DNA of 59,036 bases, taken from assembly GCA_018304025.1 (NCBI GenBank), contig JAGVXA010000003.1, positions 1 to 59,036 of the forward strand, in the 5' to 3' direction. Of this stretch, positions 26,758 through 36,669 are shown piece after piece (within the stretch, counting starts at the first letter, position 1; each line of letters starts with the position of its first letter). The notes under the pieces were generated by a model that ran no database searches, had not been told where the DNA came from, and saw only the letters and a list, made by a program, of their open reading frames with translations. This DNA is from Candidatus Pacearchaeota archaeon (lineage in GTDB: Archaea > Nanobdellota > Nanobdellia > Pacearchaeales > GW2011-AR1). Position numbers and translations under genes: made by a program.

Positions 26758-27960
26758 ATGGGATTTTTAGATAAATTGAAAGAATTTTTCAAGGAAGAAG
26801 AAATAGTTCCGGAGATAAAAGAAAATATTAAAGTTGAAGAGATTGATTCTTTCTTGAATGATAAACAGCGAGAGATAGAAGAATTATACCGAGGGAAAAT
26901 CCAAGATTTGCATAAAGAAATTGATTTGGTTTTGGATGAGATTGAAGAGAATATTGGAGAGTTGGAAAGGGTTGATATCAGCGGAAAGAAAGAACAAGAA
27001 AGATTGAAGGATGTTGTCAATTTGAGCAAGAGAGATTATGTTATGGCTTCGAGAAAATTTGTTTCGGAAATGCGAGAGGATAAAACTGATGTGAATGGAA
27101 AGATTGGAAGGTTTGCGAATTTATCCGGCAAGAGTTATATGAAGGCTAATTTTTTAATCGGGGAGGAGCTTGAAAATATCAAAGAGGGGATTGTTAAGAT
27201 AAAAAGGTTGAATGCTGAGTTTTTGAGAGATAATTCTGAATTGATTTTAAAGAGGGAGAAAATTCAAGAATTTTTGAAAAAAAATAGGGAGAAGAAAAAT
27301 AGGGAGAAAGTCAAGTCTGGAATTGAGAAAGATATTTTGGACAGCGAGAAACTTTGCAGGGAATACGAGGAGAAATTGGAGAATTTGGGGAAGGAGATTG
27401 AGAGAGTTAAATCAGGGAAGGAATATGCTGAGAGAGAAAAATTAGTTTTAGAAAAAGAAGAAACTGAGAGGAAATTGAAAGAAATTTCTGAAAAGTTAAA
27501 TGGCTTGCTGGACAAGAAAGTTCTTGAAAAATATATTTATCTGGACTTGGACGGAAAAGGAATTGCAGAGAAATATGCTGATGATTTGATTCAGGCTTTG
27601 ATAGAAGATTCGGAGTTGAAAATTTTATCTGTTATTGCGGAGATTCGGGGGAAAATTTCGAGCGGGGAAATTTCTGTTAAAAATTCTGCGAAAGTTTTTG
27701 AAAAATTAGGAATTAGCAGAGGAGATTTTGCTATTTTGAGAGAAGATTTGATTGGGTTGGGTGACAAGATGAGAGAATTGGACGGAAAGATTTCTGGAAT
27801 TAATCTTGGGCTGGATGATTTTTTCAGGGAGAAAATTGAGATTGAAAATAAAATTGCTGGGTTGAAAAATAATATTGAAAATTTGCGGAGAAAGGGGGAG
27901 AAAGTTGGGGGGATGATTGGGGAATTGGAGGGGGAGTTGGTGGGGGCTGGGAAGATTTAA
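26758..27960 (+). CDS. Long coiled-coil protein
   Basis: Lys/Glu-rich heptad-like sequence over about 380 aa; start 'MGFLDKLKEFF' at 26758. Confidence 0.7.
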   Translation: MGFLDKLKEFFKEEEIVPEIKENIKVEEIDSFLNDKQREIEELYRGKIQDLHKEIDLVLDEIEENIGELERVDISGKKEQERLKDVVNLSKRDYVMASRKFVSEMREDKTDVNGKIGRFANLSGKSYMKANFLIGEELENIKEGIVKIKRLNAEFLRDNSELILKREKIQEFLKKNREKKNREKVKSGIEKDILDSEKLCREYEEKLENLGKEIERVKSGKEYAEREKLVLEKEETERKLKEISEKLNGLLDKKVLEKYIYLDLDGKGIAEKYADDLIQALIEDSELKILSVIAEIRGKISSGEISVKNSAKVFEKLGISRGDFAILREDLIGLGDKMRELDGKISGINLGLDDFFREKIEIENKIAGLKNNIENLRRKGEKVGGMIGELEGELVGAGKI

Positions 27961-27996
27961 TATAAAAAAGATTAAATAGTTGTTAGAATATAAAAT

Positions 27997-28614
27997 ATGA
28001 TGAATAGCGGAGTGAGATGCGTTTCTTTTCCGACGAGGTATTGGGAAGAACGACAACAAAAATTTCCTAACTTTGTTAGCAATGAAGAATATTTTCCCAA
28101 GCCTAAAATAATTGGAGAGTTTGTGGTTAACTGCGAAGCAAAAGAAACTTTGATGAGACTTCTTCCAGTTTATAGAGTGAGAGAGTATAAAGGAGAAAAA
28201 CCTTGGATGGTTAAATTAGCTCAAGGAGGTTTCTTAGATATTTATGAAATCAAAGATGGAGAAATTGATATGGCTCTTGAAGAATTAGCTCGCTCTGAAA
28301 GAATTGCTGCGGCAAAGAGGAAGGAAATACTAACCCAAATCCAGAAGGATAAACTGGCTGAGGAGATATTGTGGGATTTGCAACCTGAAAATTACGACGC
28401 TACTTCAAGGAAACATTTAGTTTATTCTGATGTTCTTCAATCTCTTGGAAGAAATATTTCTGAAGAACAAGTTTATGAAATGGTCTCTAAACAATCTGAA
28501 AGAAGAGAACAAGAGAGACAGGCAGAATGGTTAAGAGAAGCGCAGAACTGGAGTTTTCTTGGGGGAAAAGTTCTTGGTGCTGAAGGAGATTTGGTTGGGG
28601 CTGGGAAGATTTAA
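27997..28614 (+). CDS. Uncharacterised soluble protein
   Basis: 205-aa ORF; C-terminus shares 'LVGAGKI' with the upstream protein. Confidence 0.6.
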   Translation: MMNSGVRCVSFPTRYWEERQQKFPNFVSNEEYFPKPKIIGEFVVNCEAKETLMRLLPVYRVREYKGEKPWMVKLAQGGFLDIYEIKDGEIDMALEELARSERIAAAKRKEILTQIQKDKLAEEILWDLQPENYDATSRKHLVYSDVLQSLGRNISEEQVYEMVSKQSERREQERQAEWLREAQNWSFLGGKVLGAEGDLVGAGKI

Positions 28615-28997
28615 GAGAATGTTTTTTCTTTTATTGGTTCTTTTTCGCTTTCTTCGGAATTATCCCACAAATCAAGATAATCTCGGTACCCTGGAGAATC
28701 TGGCAGATATCTCACTCTCAATGATTCTCTTGGGTCTACAATTAGTTCGCCATCTTTAGTAAATCTAACTGCCCAGTCTCTCACAGAATATCCTTCCATA
28801 AATCTGATTCCGTCTTTCACAGTTGGCTCTAATATTTCGAAAGTGTCTCTTCCAATCCTGGAAATTATTGCTTCGGAATCTCTTTCTGGTGATTCGTCCT
28901 CGACAAAAAGCCCGACTCTTGCTCCACTAGGTTTTTGCCTTAGCTCTTCGAAGTCGTAGAATTTAGTTAAATTTCCACTCATAGGAAGTAGTGGCAT
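28611..28997 (-). CDS. Uncharacterised protein
   Basis: 128-aa ORF. Confidence 0.55.
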   Translation of the reverse strand: MPLLPMSGNLTKFYDFEELRQKPSGARVGLFVEDESPERDSEAIISRIGRDTFEILEPTVKDGIRFMEGYSVRDWAVRFTKDGELIVDPRESLRVRYLPDSPGYRDYLDLWDNSEESEKEPIKEKTFS

Positions 28998-29039
28998 TTT
29001 AGAAGTTATTTAAACCTTTGGGGTTAATCTTTCTGAAAA

Positions 29040-29399
29040 TTATCTATCTTCGAAGCTTCCCTTTGCGAGTATTGCGTCATTAAATTCTTTTTCTTGAAGA
29101 AGCCTGACTTTAAGAAAAGCTATGTGCATTTGCTCGTAAGAGATTTTATTAATTGAAAGGAAATGGGGGATTAGAGGGTTAAGTGCTTCTAAACTTCTTT
29201 GAACAGATTCTGTTGATGAATTTTGATGAGCCAAATCATCCAAACACCTGCTTGGAAGACAGATATAATTATTCCGAATAAAAATATCATAACCATCTGG
29301 AGAGTCGGTTGGACTTTTAACGAATCTGATTCCTAATTCTCTGTCTTCGTAAAAAGGAGTGCGTTCTTCTTGTGCTGGGGAATTTTCTTGATTTGGCAT
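29040..29399 (-). CDS. Uncharacterised protein downstream of PCNA
   Basis: ORF starting MPNQENS at 29399, 1 nt from the pcn stop. Confidence 0.6.
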   Translation of the reverse strand: MPNQENSPAQEERTPFYEDRELGIRFVKSPTDSPDGYDIFIRNNYICLPSRCLDDLAHQNSSTESVQRSLEALNPLIPHFLSINKISYEQMHIAFLKVRLLQEKEFNDAILAKGSFEDR

Positions 29400-29400
29400 T

Positions 29401-30129
29401 TTAATCTTCCTGTTCAATTCTCGGCGCTAATACGAATGAAAGGACAACAGCACCAGTATGAAAATCCAATCTCATAGGATGGTTGTCTGAGAAAGAGAGA
29501 GTTGCTCTGTTGGATATTTTTGCGCCTTTGACAAACTTATTAATGTATTCCAGAGAGAAACGAGCCATGCTATTTCCTGAGTGGACTTCAACTTCGTCTG
29601 AAGAGAATTCTGCTCTTGCTGAGTTTAATCCGTGGGCTTCGACGATGAATTTGTCCGGCTCTGCTATAAATGTGCAGGCGTCTGAAACAACTGTGCAGTC
29701 TTCTATTACTTCAACTAAAGCGTCTGAATTTATATGAACAACAGAATTGAATTCCCATTCTGGCAGGGATTTTTCTTCTGCTTCTATGTCTATCAGCATC
29801 AAAGAAAAATCTCTTTTGATTCTGTCGTGTATTCCTAATTTCAAAATGTTTTCGTATCTTTCTAAAATCAGAGAAGAGCCTGGGCTGCATCTTCGCAAAA
29901 CAGCTTTCAAATTGTCGAGATTAATTCCTATTTCTTCTGCTTTTTCAACTTGAAATTCTGAGAACAACGCGGAGGGAATCTTGAAGTAAATCATCGCAAC
30001 ATTCGCAGGATCGATTGCTGTCAGACTGATTCCTTCTGAATTTATTTTCATCCGGACTTCTGTAACTAATTCTGAAATTATTGTAACTATGTCTGAGAAT
30101 ATCTTTGGGGAGTCTAATTTCAAATGCAT
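29401..30129 (-). CDS. pcn: DNA polymerase sliding clamp (PCNA)
   Basis: 'KINSEGISLTAIDPANVAMIYFKIPSALFSEF...LMLIDIEAEEKSLPEWEFNSVVHINSDAL...FSDNHPMRLDFHTGAVVLSFVLAPRIEQ'. Confidence 0.94.
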   Translation of the reverse strand: MHLKLDSPKIFSDIVTIISELVTEVRMKINSEGISLTAIDPANVAMIYFKIPSALFSEFQVEKAEEIGINLDNLKAVLRRCSPGSSLILERYENILKLGIHDRIKRDFSLMLIDIEAEEKSLPEWEFNSVVHINSDALVEVIEDCTVVSDACTFIAEPDKFIVEAHGLNSARAEFSSDEVEVHSGNSMARFSLEYINKFVKGAKISNRATLSFSDNHPMRLDFHTGAVVLSFVLAPRIEQED

Positions 30130-30216
30130 TTTTTTATCTAGTTGGTTGGACTTTTAAGCATTGTTGTAGTGGATAAAGACAATAAAGAATATATAACTGA
30201 AAGGGTTTGAAATTTC

Positions 30217-31788
30217 ATGGGCAAAGAAGAGAGGATAAGAGCTTTAACGCGATTGTATTATTCGAATCCGAAAGTTCAGGAAGCAATTTTGAAATTTTCT
30301 GCGGGAAGAGAAGTTGTGCCGAAATATTTTGAGGGTTTTGGGAAGAGGCCTGACATGCTGCAGTATGTTTCTGATATTAATGGATTGGTAAAAAAAGGAG
30401 CGACTTCGTTTCACGCTTCTGAAGAAATCTGGAATGATCCTTTAGGATTAAATGCTGAAATAACTGCGAGAGAAATGAATGACCTGAGAAAAAGCTGGGA
30501 CTTGCTGATTGATATAGATTCTGATTATCTTGATGTTTCGAAGGTTTTAGCTTTGCTGATTTTAGATAAATTGGAAGAATACGGAATTATGAATTACGGG
30601 ATTAAATTTTCTGGTTCGAAAGGGTTTCATATAATTGTTTCCGGCGAGGCGTTTCCTTCGGAATTTGAAGGTGTTCGAATGCCTGAATCTTTTCCCGAAT
30701 GGCCTCGGGCTATTTGCGAATATTTGACTTTCCTGACAAGAAAAGATTTTAATAAAAAAATCGGAGAGATTTTTGACGACGCTGGAAAAGTCAAGGAAAG
30801 AGTCGGCAAAGAAGAAATTACAGAAACGCTGTGCCCGAAATGCGGGAGGAGCGCGCGGAAGGGAGTGTTGGTTACATTAAGATGCCCTGTCTGCGGAACA
30901 ACGATACAACGGAAGGACATGAAGATTACAAAGAAAAGATTGAAGTGCGTTCAGGACGACTGCGCCGGAGTTTTTGAAATTGAAAAACAAAAAGATTATT
31001 TTCAATGCGAGTATTGCGACGGATTGAGTTCTATAAATAAGATGGAAACTTCGGGAAGATACGCTGCGACATTCAGCAAGCACGCCAAGGACGCTGATTA
31101 TTCTGACGAGATGAAAGAAGAATTTTCCGGAAATTTTTTTGGGGCGTCGGATTTGGTTTTGGTTGCGCCGCGGCATTTGTTTAGAATGCCTTATAGTTTG
31201 CATGAAAAAACTGCGCTGGCTTCGATTGTTTTGAAAAAAGAAGAGATACAAAATTTCATGCCGCGAGACGCTGATCCTATGAAAATTGAAATTCGGGAGT
31301 TTCTGATTCCCGGAGGAAACGGAGAAGCGAGGAGATTATTGGGAGAGGCGTTGAGATGGAAACAAACTCGGAAAACTGAAGAGGAAAAAATTGAAGGGAA
31401 AAAGTATTCTGGAAAGAAATTTGACGACGTTAAAATGGAAGGCGTTACAGACGACATGTTTCCCAAGCCAATTCAAAAATTACTTCTCGGATTGAAAGAC
31501 GGGCGCAAGAGAGGATTGTTTGTTTTGCTCACTTTTTTGAGATGCTGTGGTTTCTCTCCGGAGGAAATTCAGAAAAGAGTAAAAGAGTGGAATGAAAAAA
31601 ATGAAGTTGCTTTGAAGGAGGGATATGTGCGCTCGCAGATTGACTGGCATTTGAAACAGAAGCGGAAAATTTTGCCGCCGAATTATAATAATGATGCGTT
31701 TTGGAAAGATTTGGGATTATTGGATTCGAAGCCAGATGTGAAAAATCCGCTGGTTGAAGTTGGGAGAAGATTACGAAGAGGAAATTGA
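30217..31788 (+). CDS. DNA primase, PriS catalytic domain plus zinc ribbon(s) plus PriL-CTD-like region (single-chain)
   Basis: 'LLIDIDSDYLD', 'GIKFSGSKGFHIIVSGEAF', CPKCG/CPVCG/CxxC ribbons, C-terminal 'DGRKRGLFVLLTFLRCCGFSPEEI...YVRSQIDWHLKQKRKILPPNYNNDAFWKDLGLL'. Confidence 0.82.
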   Translation: MGKEERIRALTRLYYSNPKVQEAILKFSAGREVVPKYFEGFGKRPDMLQYVSDINGLVKKGATSFHASEEIWNDPLGLNAEITAREMNDLRKSWDLLIDIDSDYLDVSKVLALLILDKLEEYGIMNYGIKFSGSKGFHIIVSGEAFPSEFEGVRMPESFPEWPRAICEYLTFLTRKDFNKKIGEIFDDAGKVKERVGKEEITETLCPKCGRSARKGVLVTLRCPVCGTTIQRKDMKITKKRLKCVQDDCAGVFEIEKQKDYFQCEYCDGLSSINKMETSGRYAATFSKHAKDADYSDEMKEEFSGNFFGASDLVLVAPRHLFRMPYSLHEKTALASIVLKKEEIQNFMPRDADPMKIEIREFLIPGGNGEARRLLGEALRWKQTRKTEEEKIEGKKYSGKKFDDVKMEGVTDDMFPKPIQKLLLGLKDGRKRGLFVLLTFLRCCGFSPEEIQKRVKEWNEKNEVALKEGYVRSQIDWHLKQKRKILPPNYNNDAFWKDLGLLDSKPDVKNPLVEVGRRLRRGN

Positions 31789-31822
31789 GAAGATTTTTAA
31801 ATAAGAGGAACATAAAGACAGG

Positions 31823-33874
31823 ATGAAAAAGGAGTTGTGTTTTGCATTAATTATAATAGGACTAATTATATTCTCTGGAATTGTTATCGCTGAGGAAGAA
31901 ACAGCACAGATTGACAAGGCGTATGGATGCTTGAAAGACAGAATAACTGAAACTACTTCTTTATCTCTGGAAGAATCTGTGTTCAGTGTTTTGGCGCTGG
32001 GAAACAACAACAAAGCTGTCAAGAAAATTGAAGAAATGAAAAGTTCTTCAGAGGCTTGCTGGCCGAAAAGCGGATGCACGATAAAAGAAACTGCGCAGGT
32101 TGCTTTGGCTTACGACAGAATTGGAAAGAATACGAATGACCTAACTAAATGGCTCTTGTCGAAAAATGGGACTGCTTCCGGATTAATCTGGTTCCTGCAA
32201 ATTATAACAGAGGATAATAAACCAGATACTTGCGACGTAAGTTACGACGGCGGGACTTATACTTTTGCAATTGGCGAAGACATGAAATTAAAGGGGGTTG
32301 GGGGAAATTGCTTGAGTGTTGACAGCAAAGGATACTGGCTTCGGATTTCAAATAACTGCGTGAATAAAGAATTTGTAGTTTCCTGCGACAAGGGATTCAA
32401 GACTAATCTTTTATACACTAAAGGAGCTGGAGGAACAATTTATGTTTCTTCTGAAACGCACGGTGCTGCTGCAAAAGGAACTACGACTGAAAAAATCGGG
32501 GCGCAATGTTTCTTAGTTGGGGGAAGCTGTGATTATGAATCAACTTTGTGGGCTGCGACAGCTGTCTATGCTATAACTGGAGAGACAGGCGACTTTATTC
32601 CTTACTTGAAATCGCTGGCTTCTGAATACGAAAAATATTTTCCGAGCGCGTTTTTAGTTTACATGACTCAAGAGAGTGACGAGCATTACCAATATATTAT
32701 TGAAAATAAAAATCGGGGAGGATACTGGCAGTTTGGGGCTGATAAATATTTTGACACTTCTCTGGCGATGCTGGCTTTGAGTGATACTGACATAAGAAGC
32801 CAGGGAACTGTTGATTATTTATTGACGGGGGCGGGGAAACAAACTGAGAAAGGATGCTGGAACAGCGACAACATAAGAGATACTGCGTTTATTTTATATT
32901 CTGGCTCTTGGGTGATGGCTGTCGATGGCAACGGAGGAACTGGTGGAGATGTTCCGGATAATCCTTCTTCTGCAACTTGCAACAACGGAGAAATTGAAAG
33001 CAATGAAGTTTGCGAATGCGGAGACGATGAAGAATGTGGAAATGCTGATGATGATTTAGACGACGAGAATTGCACTTCGTTGGGGTTTGAGTCTGGAGAT
33101 TTGTTCTGCAAAGACGGATGCACGAATTTTGACAAGGGAGATTGTGCTGGAGAAGAAAATTATAATCCTAATACTATTACTGCCTGCGAGCTGGACAACT
33201 ATTGTGTTTCTGGAATATTTGACTGCAGAGACGCCGGCGGAAATATATTGCCGGATGACACTTATCCCTGCGAAACTTGGGATAAAGTTTGCTGTACCGT
33301 GGATGCTGCTGCTAATTTAGAAATGTGCTCTGACTTGGACGGAAGTGTCTGCGGATTCGACGAGGAATGCTCTGGAAGTGCTGTTGAAGCTGCTGACGGA
33401 ACTTGCTGCAAGGGAGTATGTGCTGCTGTTTCCGAAGAAAACGAGTGCGCGAACAGCGGAGGAACTTGCAAGACTGTCTGCGGAAACGACGAAGAAAGCT
33501 CGAGTTATTCGTGTCTGGATTCTGGAAAAATCTGCTGCGCGAGTTCTGGAGGGACAACCACTAGTGAAGGAATTTCAAAATGGTGGATTATAATTTTGAT
33601 TATTTTAATTTTGCTGGTTCTTGCTGCAATTATTTTCAGAAATAAGTTGAGAGTTTGGTGGTTCAAATTCCGAGGGAATGCAAGGTCGCAGAGGATTGGG
33701 GGCGGGGCTCCTCCTGGTTCGCTGGGAAGAATGATGCCGCGTCCTATTCCGAGATTTGGATTTGGGCAGCCGCCGAGAGCGCCGATTGGAAGAGCGCCTG
33801 TCCGGCAAGTTTCTTCTGCAAAAGACAAAGAAATGGAAGAAACGATGAAGAAACTGAAGAAGATGAGCGAGTGA
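31823..33874 (+). CDS. Large secreted Cys-rich membrane-anchored protein (possible alpha/alpha-toroid N-terminal part)
   Basis: Signal peptide, multiple Cys modules, C-terminal TM 'WWIIILIILILLVLAAIIF' plus cytoplasmic basic tail. Confidence 0.7.
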   Translation: MKKELCFALIIIGLIIFSGIVIAEEETAQIDKAYGCLKDRITETTSLSLEESVFSVLALGNNNKAVKKIEEMKSSSEACWPKSGCTIKETAQVALAYDRIGKNTNDLTKWLLSKNGTASGLIWFLQIITEDNKPDTCDVSYDGGTYTFAIGEDMKLKGVGGNCLSVDSKGYWLRISNNCVNKEFVVSCDKGFKTNLLYTKGAGGTIYVSSETHGAAAKGTTTEKIGAQCFLVGGSCDYESTLWAATAVYAITGETGDFIPYLKSLASEYEKYFPSAFLVYMTQESDEHYQYIIENKNRGGYWQFGADKYFDTSLAMLALSDTDIRSQGTVDYLLTGAGKQTEKGCWNSDNIRDTAFILYSGSWVMAVDGNGGTGGDVPDNPSSATCNNGEIESNEVCECGDDEECGNADDDLDDENCTSLGFESGDLFCKDGCTNFDKGDCAGEENYNPNTITACELDNYCVSGIFDCRDAGGNILPDDTYPCETWDKVCCTVDAAANLEMCSDLDGSVCGFDEECSGSAVEAADGTCCKGVCAAVSEENECANSGGTCKTVCGNDEESSSYSCLDSGKICCASSGGTTTSEGISKWWIIILIILILLVLAAIIFRNKLRVWWFKFRGNARSQRIGGGAPPGSLGRMMPRPIPRFGFGQPPRAPIGRAPVRQVSSAKDKEMEETMKKLKKMSE

Positions 33875-33911
33875 TTTTTTTGGGTAAATTTATAAATATT
33901 GAATTGGTGGA

Positions 33912-36146
33912 TTGGGTATGAAAAAGAGCGTGAATATTTCTTTTGGGAAATTGTTTTTTGGAGTGATATTATTTTTTGGAGTGGTTGTTTTGGGCGCGGG
34001 GGGCGTGAGCGGTGCTTGCACTTGCAATGGTGCTATAACTGATTTGACTATAATCGAATCACCAGGTTCTTGTCCTCAAGAATATGGTCTTGTTGGTAAT
34101 TTTTTGGCGTTTGGGAGTAAAAGTTATTACCTATGCTCCAGAGAAAAAAATGTTGTTGAGGGTGGCATTCTTATTAGTGCTTTGTTTTTGTCTGGTCCGT
34201 ATGACTTGGGTAAGGTACCTCTGGATCCGTGCTCTGGCAAAAATTACGAATTTGCCTATCAAGTTTATGAAAAAGTCTATGTTTTATGCAGTTACACAAA
34301 ACAATGCGGCAATACCGTCAGTTATTTTGATAGCTTATCACTTGTGATTCCTCCTAGTTGCCCTTCTGGTTTTTCGCCTTTGTTGACATTTTATTCTGAA
34401 GGTAACAGATTGATGTGCGACAAAAGTTTATGGTCTGCTTGTTCTTCTTGCGGTGACGGAACTTGCAATACCGATGAAACCTGTTCTAGTTGCGTTGCAG
34501 ATTGTGGAAAATGTGATGGGGTAACATGCAGTTCATCAAGCGAATGCAAGGGAGGTTATTGCTGCGGTTCTCCTTTGACTTGTCACTCAAGTTCTTGTTC
34601 TACTCCATGCACAAGCGATTCTCAATGCACTGGTGGTGCGTATAGTGATTTAAGATGCGATGGCACGAAGAAAGTAAACTGCATTGCGTTGGGCGGTTGT
34701 TTCTATTATGTCAGTACTGATTGTGCTGATAATAATGTTTGTACGACGGAGGAGTCTTGCAGCAATCCTGACGGTATTGGTGGTGACGACGCAATTTGTA
34801 CATATACTAATGCAGTAGACGGCACTTCGTGTGATGGCGGTACTAAAATATGTGTGGGCGGAACCTGCATATCTCCTACAGCCTCTTGCTCTGAACCTGC
34901 TGAATGCAAATCGGAGTGCGGAGATGGAGAAAAAGAAATTACTACGATGATTTGCTCAGGATCAGATGAATGCTGTGCAGAAGAAACAGAATGCGTTGGT
35001 GTGGGTCTACAGTGTAAATCAGAATGTGACTCAGAAACAGAAAATATAGTTACTGAGCTAACATGTTCTGGAGAAGACAAATGTTGTGCAAATAAAGCAA
35101 CATGCCCCCGAAATTGCGACGGAAAAGTATGCGGAGATGATGGCTGTGGGGGAATTTGTGGAGATTGTCCTACCGGTCAGTCCTGCGATAATACTCTTGG
35201 GGACTGTGTTGATTGTTCGACAGGTTCAGTTGCGTTGTCTTGGTTAGATGAAGATGGTGATCTAATAGAAGAAGATGAAAAAGCGTATACGGGACAAACA
35301 GTTAATGCGCGTGTTAGTTCGGGAGCTGGGTGCGCGTATACTATTACAAAGTTTGACATCTATGAGGATACGAGTTGGTGGAAAACTTTTGATGACCTTG
35401 TGGTATCTTATTTAGATACAGAAAAAGGAGAAACAGATAGTTCAGGCAGCGATGGGACAGTAAGCAAGGAATGGGAAATTGAAGACGATGCAGATGAAGC
35501 AAATTATTATTTTAAACTTAAATTTTTAAGTGGAGAAGAAGCAACAAGCGAGAATTTAGAAGTTATTCAATGCGCAGAGGGTTATGTTCGCGGGGGAGCT
35601 ACATATGACATAGAAACGTGCGACGATTATAATCGGCTGGGAAATTATGCAAGGGAGCAATGTGAGACGTGCGGCACTGTTAAGATTGCATTGGAAGAAC
35701 TTGAAGAGTACATTCAGAAAAATCCTTCGCTTGCAGATAAAAAAAATTTTGGGACTGCAAGATGTTATTGGGGCGGAGAGGCGGGAGTTGATTCAACTAA
35801 AAAATGTAGGTTTGCTGTAGATGACAATCCAGGGCTTGGAGGAAAGATGTGCTCTTATGAAGTTACTGCCGAAGAATGCAAAGTTGACGACGACATTAGG
35901 ACAATTAGCTATTATGAAAAAGAGATAGATATAGACGGCAATTTTGTAAATCCTAATACATGTGATACGACTGAAATTACAGAAACTATCCCATGTCCGC
36001 GAAGCACAAGGCTTCCTTTCTTTAGCTGGGTTAATCTTATCGCGATTGTAACTCTAATTGCTGTGATTTATTTAATCTGGAATTATTTGGGGAAGCGAAA
36101 GAAGAGATTGGGCAAGAAAAAATCGAGAAATTTGGGGAAGAGATAA
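33912..36146 (+). CDS. Large secreted Cys-rich membrane-anchored protein
   Basis: Signal peptide, many CxxxC repeats, C-terminal 'RLPFFSWVNLIAIVTLIAVIYLIWNYLGKRKKR'. Confidence 0.72.
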   Translation: MGMKKSVNISFGKLFFGVILFFGVVVLGAGGVSGACTCNGAITDLTIIESPGSCPQEYGLVGNFLAFGSKSYYLCSREKNVVEGGILISALFLSGPYDLGKVPLDPCSGKNYEFAYQVYEKVYVLCSYTKQCGNTVSYFDSLSLVIPPSCPSGFSPLLTFYSEGNRLMCDKSLWSACSSCGDGTCNTDETCSSCVADCGKCDGVTCSSSSECKGGYCCGSPLTCHSSSCSTPCTSDSQCTGGAYSDLRCDGTKKVNCIALGGCFYYVSTDCADNNVCTTEESCSNPDGIGGDDAICTYTNAVDGTSCDGGTKICVGGTCISPTASCSEPAECKSECGDGEKEITTMICSGSDECCAEETECVGVGLQCKSECDSETENIVTELTCSGEDKCCANKATCPRNCDGKVCGDDGCGGICGDCPTGQSCDNTLGDCVDCSTGSVALSWLDEDGDLIEEDEKAYTGQTVNARVSSGAGCAYTITKFDIYEDTSWWKTFDDLVVSYLDTEKGETDSSGSDGTVSKEWEIEDDADEANYYFKLKFLSGEEATSENLEVIQCAEGYVRGGATYDIETCDDYNRLGNYAREQCETCGTVKIALEELEEYIQKNPSLADKKNFGTARCYWGGEAGVDSTKKCRFAVDDNPGLGGKMCSYEVTAEECKVDDDIRTISYYEKEIDIDGNFVNPNTCDTTEITETIPCPRSTRLPFFSWVNLIAIVTLIAVIYLIWNYLGKRKKRLGKKKSRNLGKR

Positions 36147-36164
36147 TTAGTGTGATAATATCGA

Positions 36165-36184
36165 GAAATTGCTTGCGCAATTTC
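36165..36184. terminator. 8-bp perfect hairpin GAAATTGC-TTGC-GCAATTTC between convergent genes; putative terminator
   Basis: Read directly; no clear downstream T-run, so terminator function is uncertain. Confidence 0.35.
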
Positions 36185-36358
36185 CGAATATTTCATGATA
36201 ACCATCTACTTGGTTTTATTGGATATTTAAGATTATTATACTGATAACTGACATAATAAAATTTCCGAAAATTTTGATAATTATTAAGACGACGAAGATT
36301 TATGATAATTAATTCTTGGTAATTTAGATGATAATTAGATTTGGTTTGCGAATTTTAA

Positions 36359-36619
36359 TTATTTCTTTTTTGAGAGTTTGGAATTTATTTCTTCGAGATT
36401 GACAACTATTTTGTTTAGGGCTTGGAATAATTTTCTTTGGCTGAAAGCGTTGAAGATTTTTTCTATTATGAGAATTGTGAAATAAATTATCACTAAAATT
36501 GCGATGACTTGAGTGATGCCTGTTACCAAAGAGATTTTTGCAATTAATTCAGGGGGAAGAAGCTGTGATGCGCTGGATGTTACTCCCGACGCAATTTCGT
36601 TTGCTATGGGTTCTGCCAT
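36359..36619 (-). CDS. Small TM plus coiled-coil protein
   Basis: 'ITQVIAILVIIYFTILIIEKIF' then 'LNKIVVNLEEINSKLSKKK'. Confidence 0.6.
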   Translation of the reverse strand: MAEPIANEIASGVTSSASQLLPPELIAKISLVTGITQVIAILVIIYFTILIIEKIFNAFSQRKLFQALNKIVVNLEEINSKLSKKK

Positions 36620-36669
36620 TTTATAGAGTGGGGAAATAGTTTTATATAGTTTCTGATTTTGTTATTTTA

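Noticed and set aside
32005-32030. AAC-rich stretch as a possible DGR template repeat
   Set aside because: Only 'aacaacaacaaa' within a surface-protein gene; flanks do not match VR1/VR2, so it is not a template. No template repeat was found in the window.
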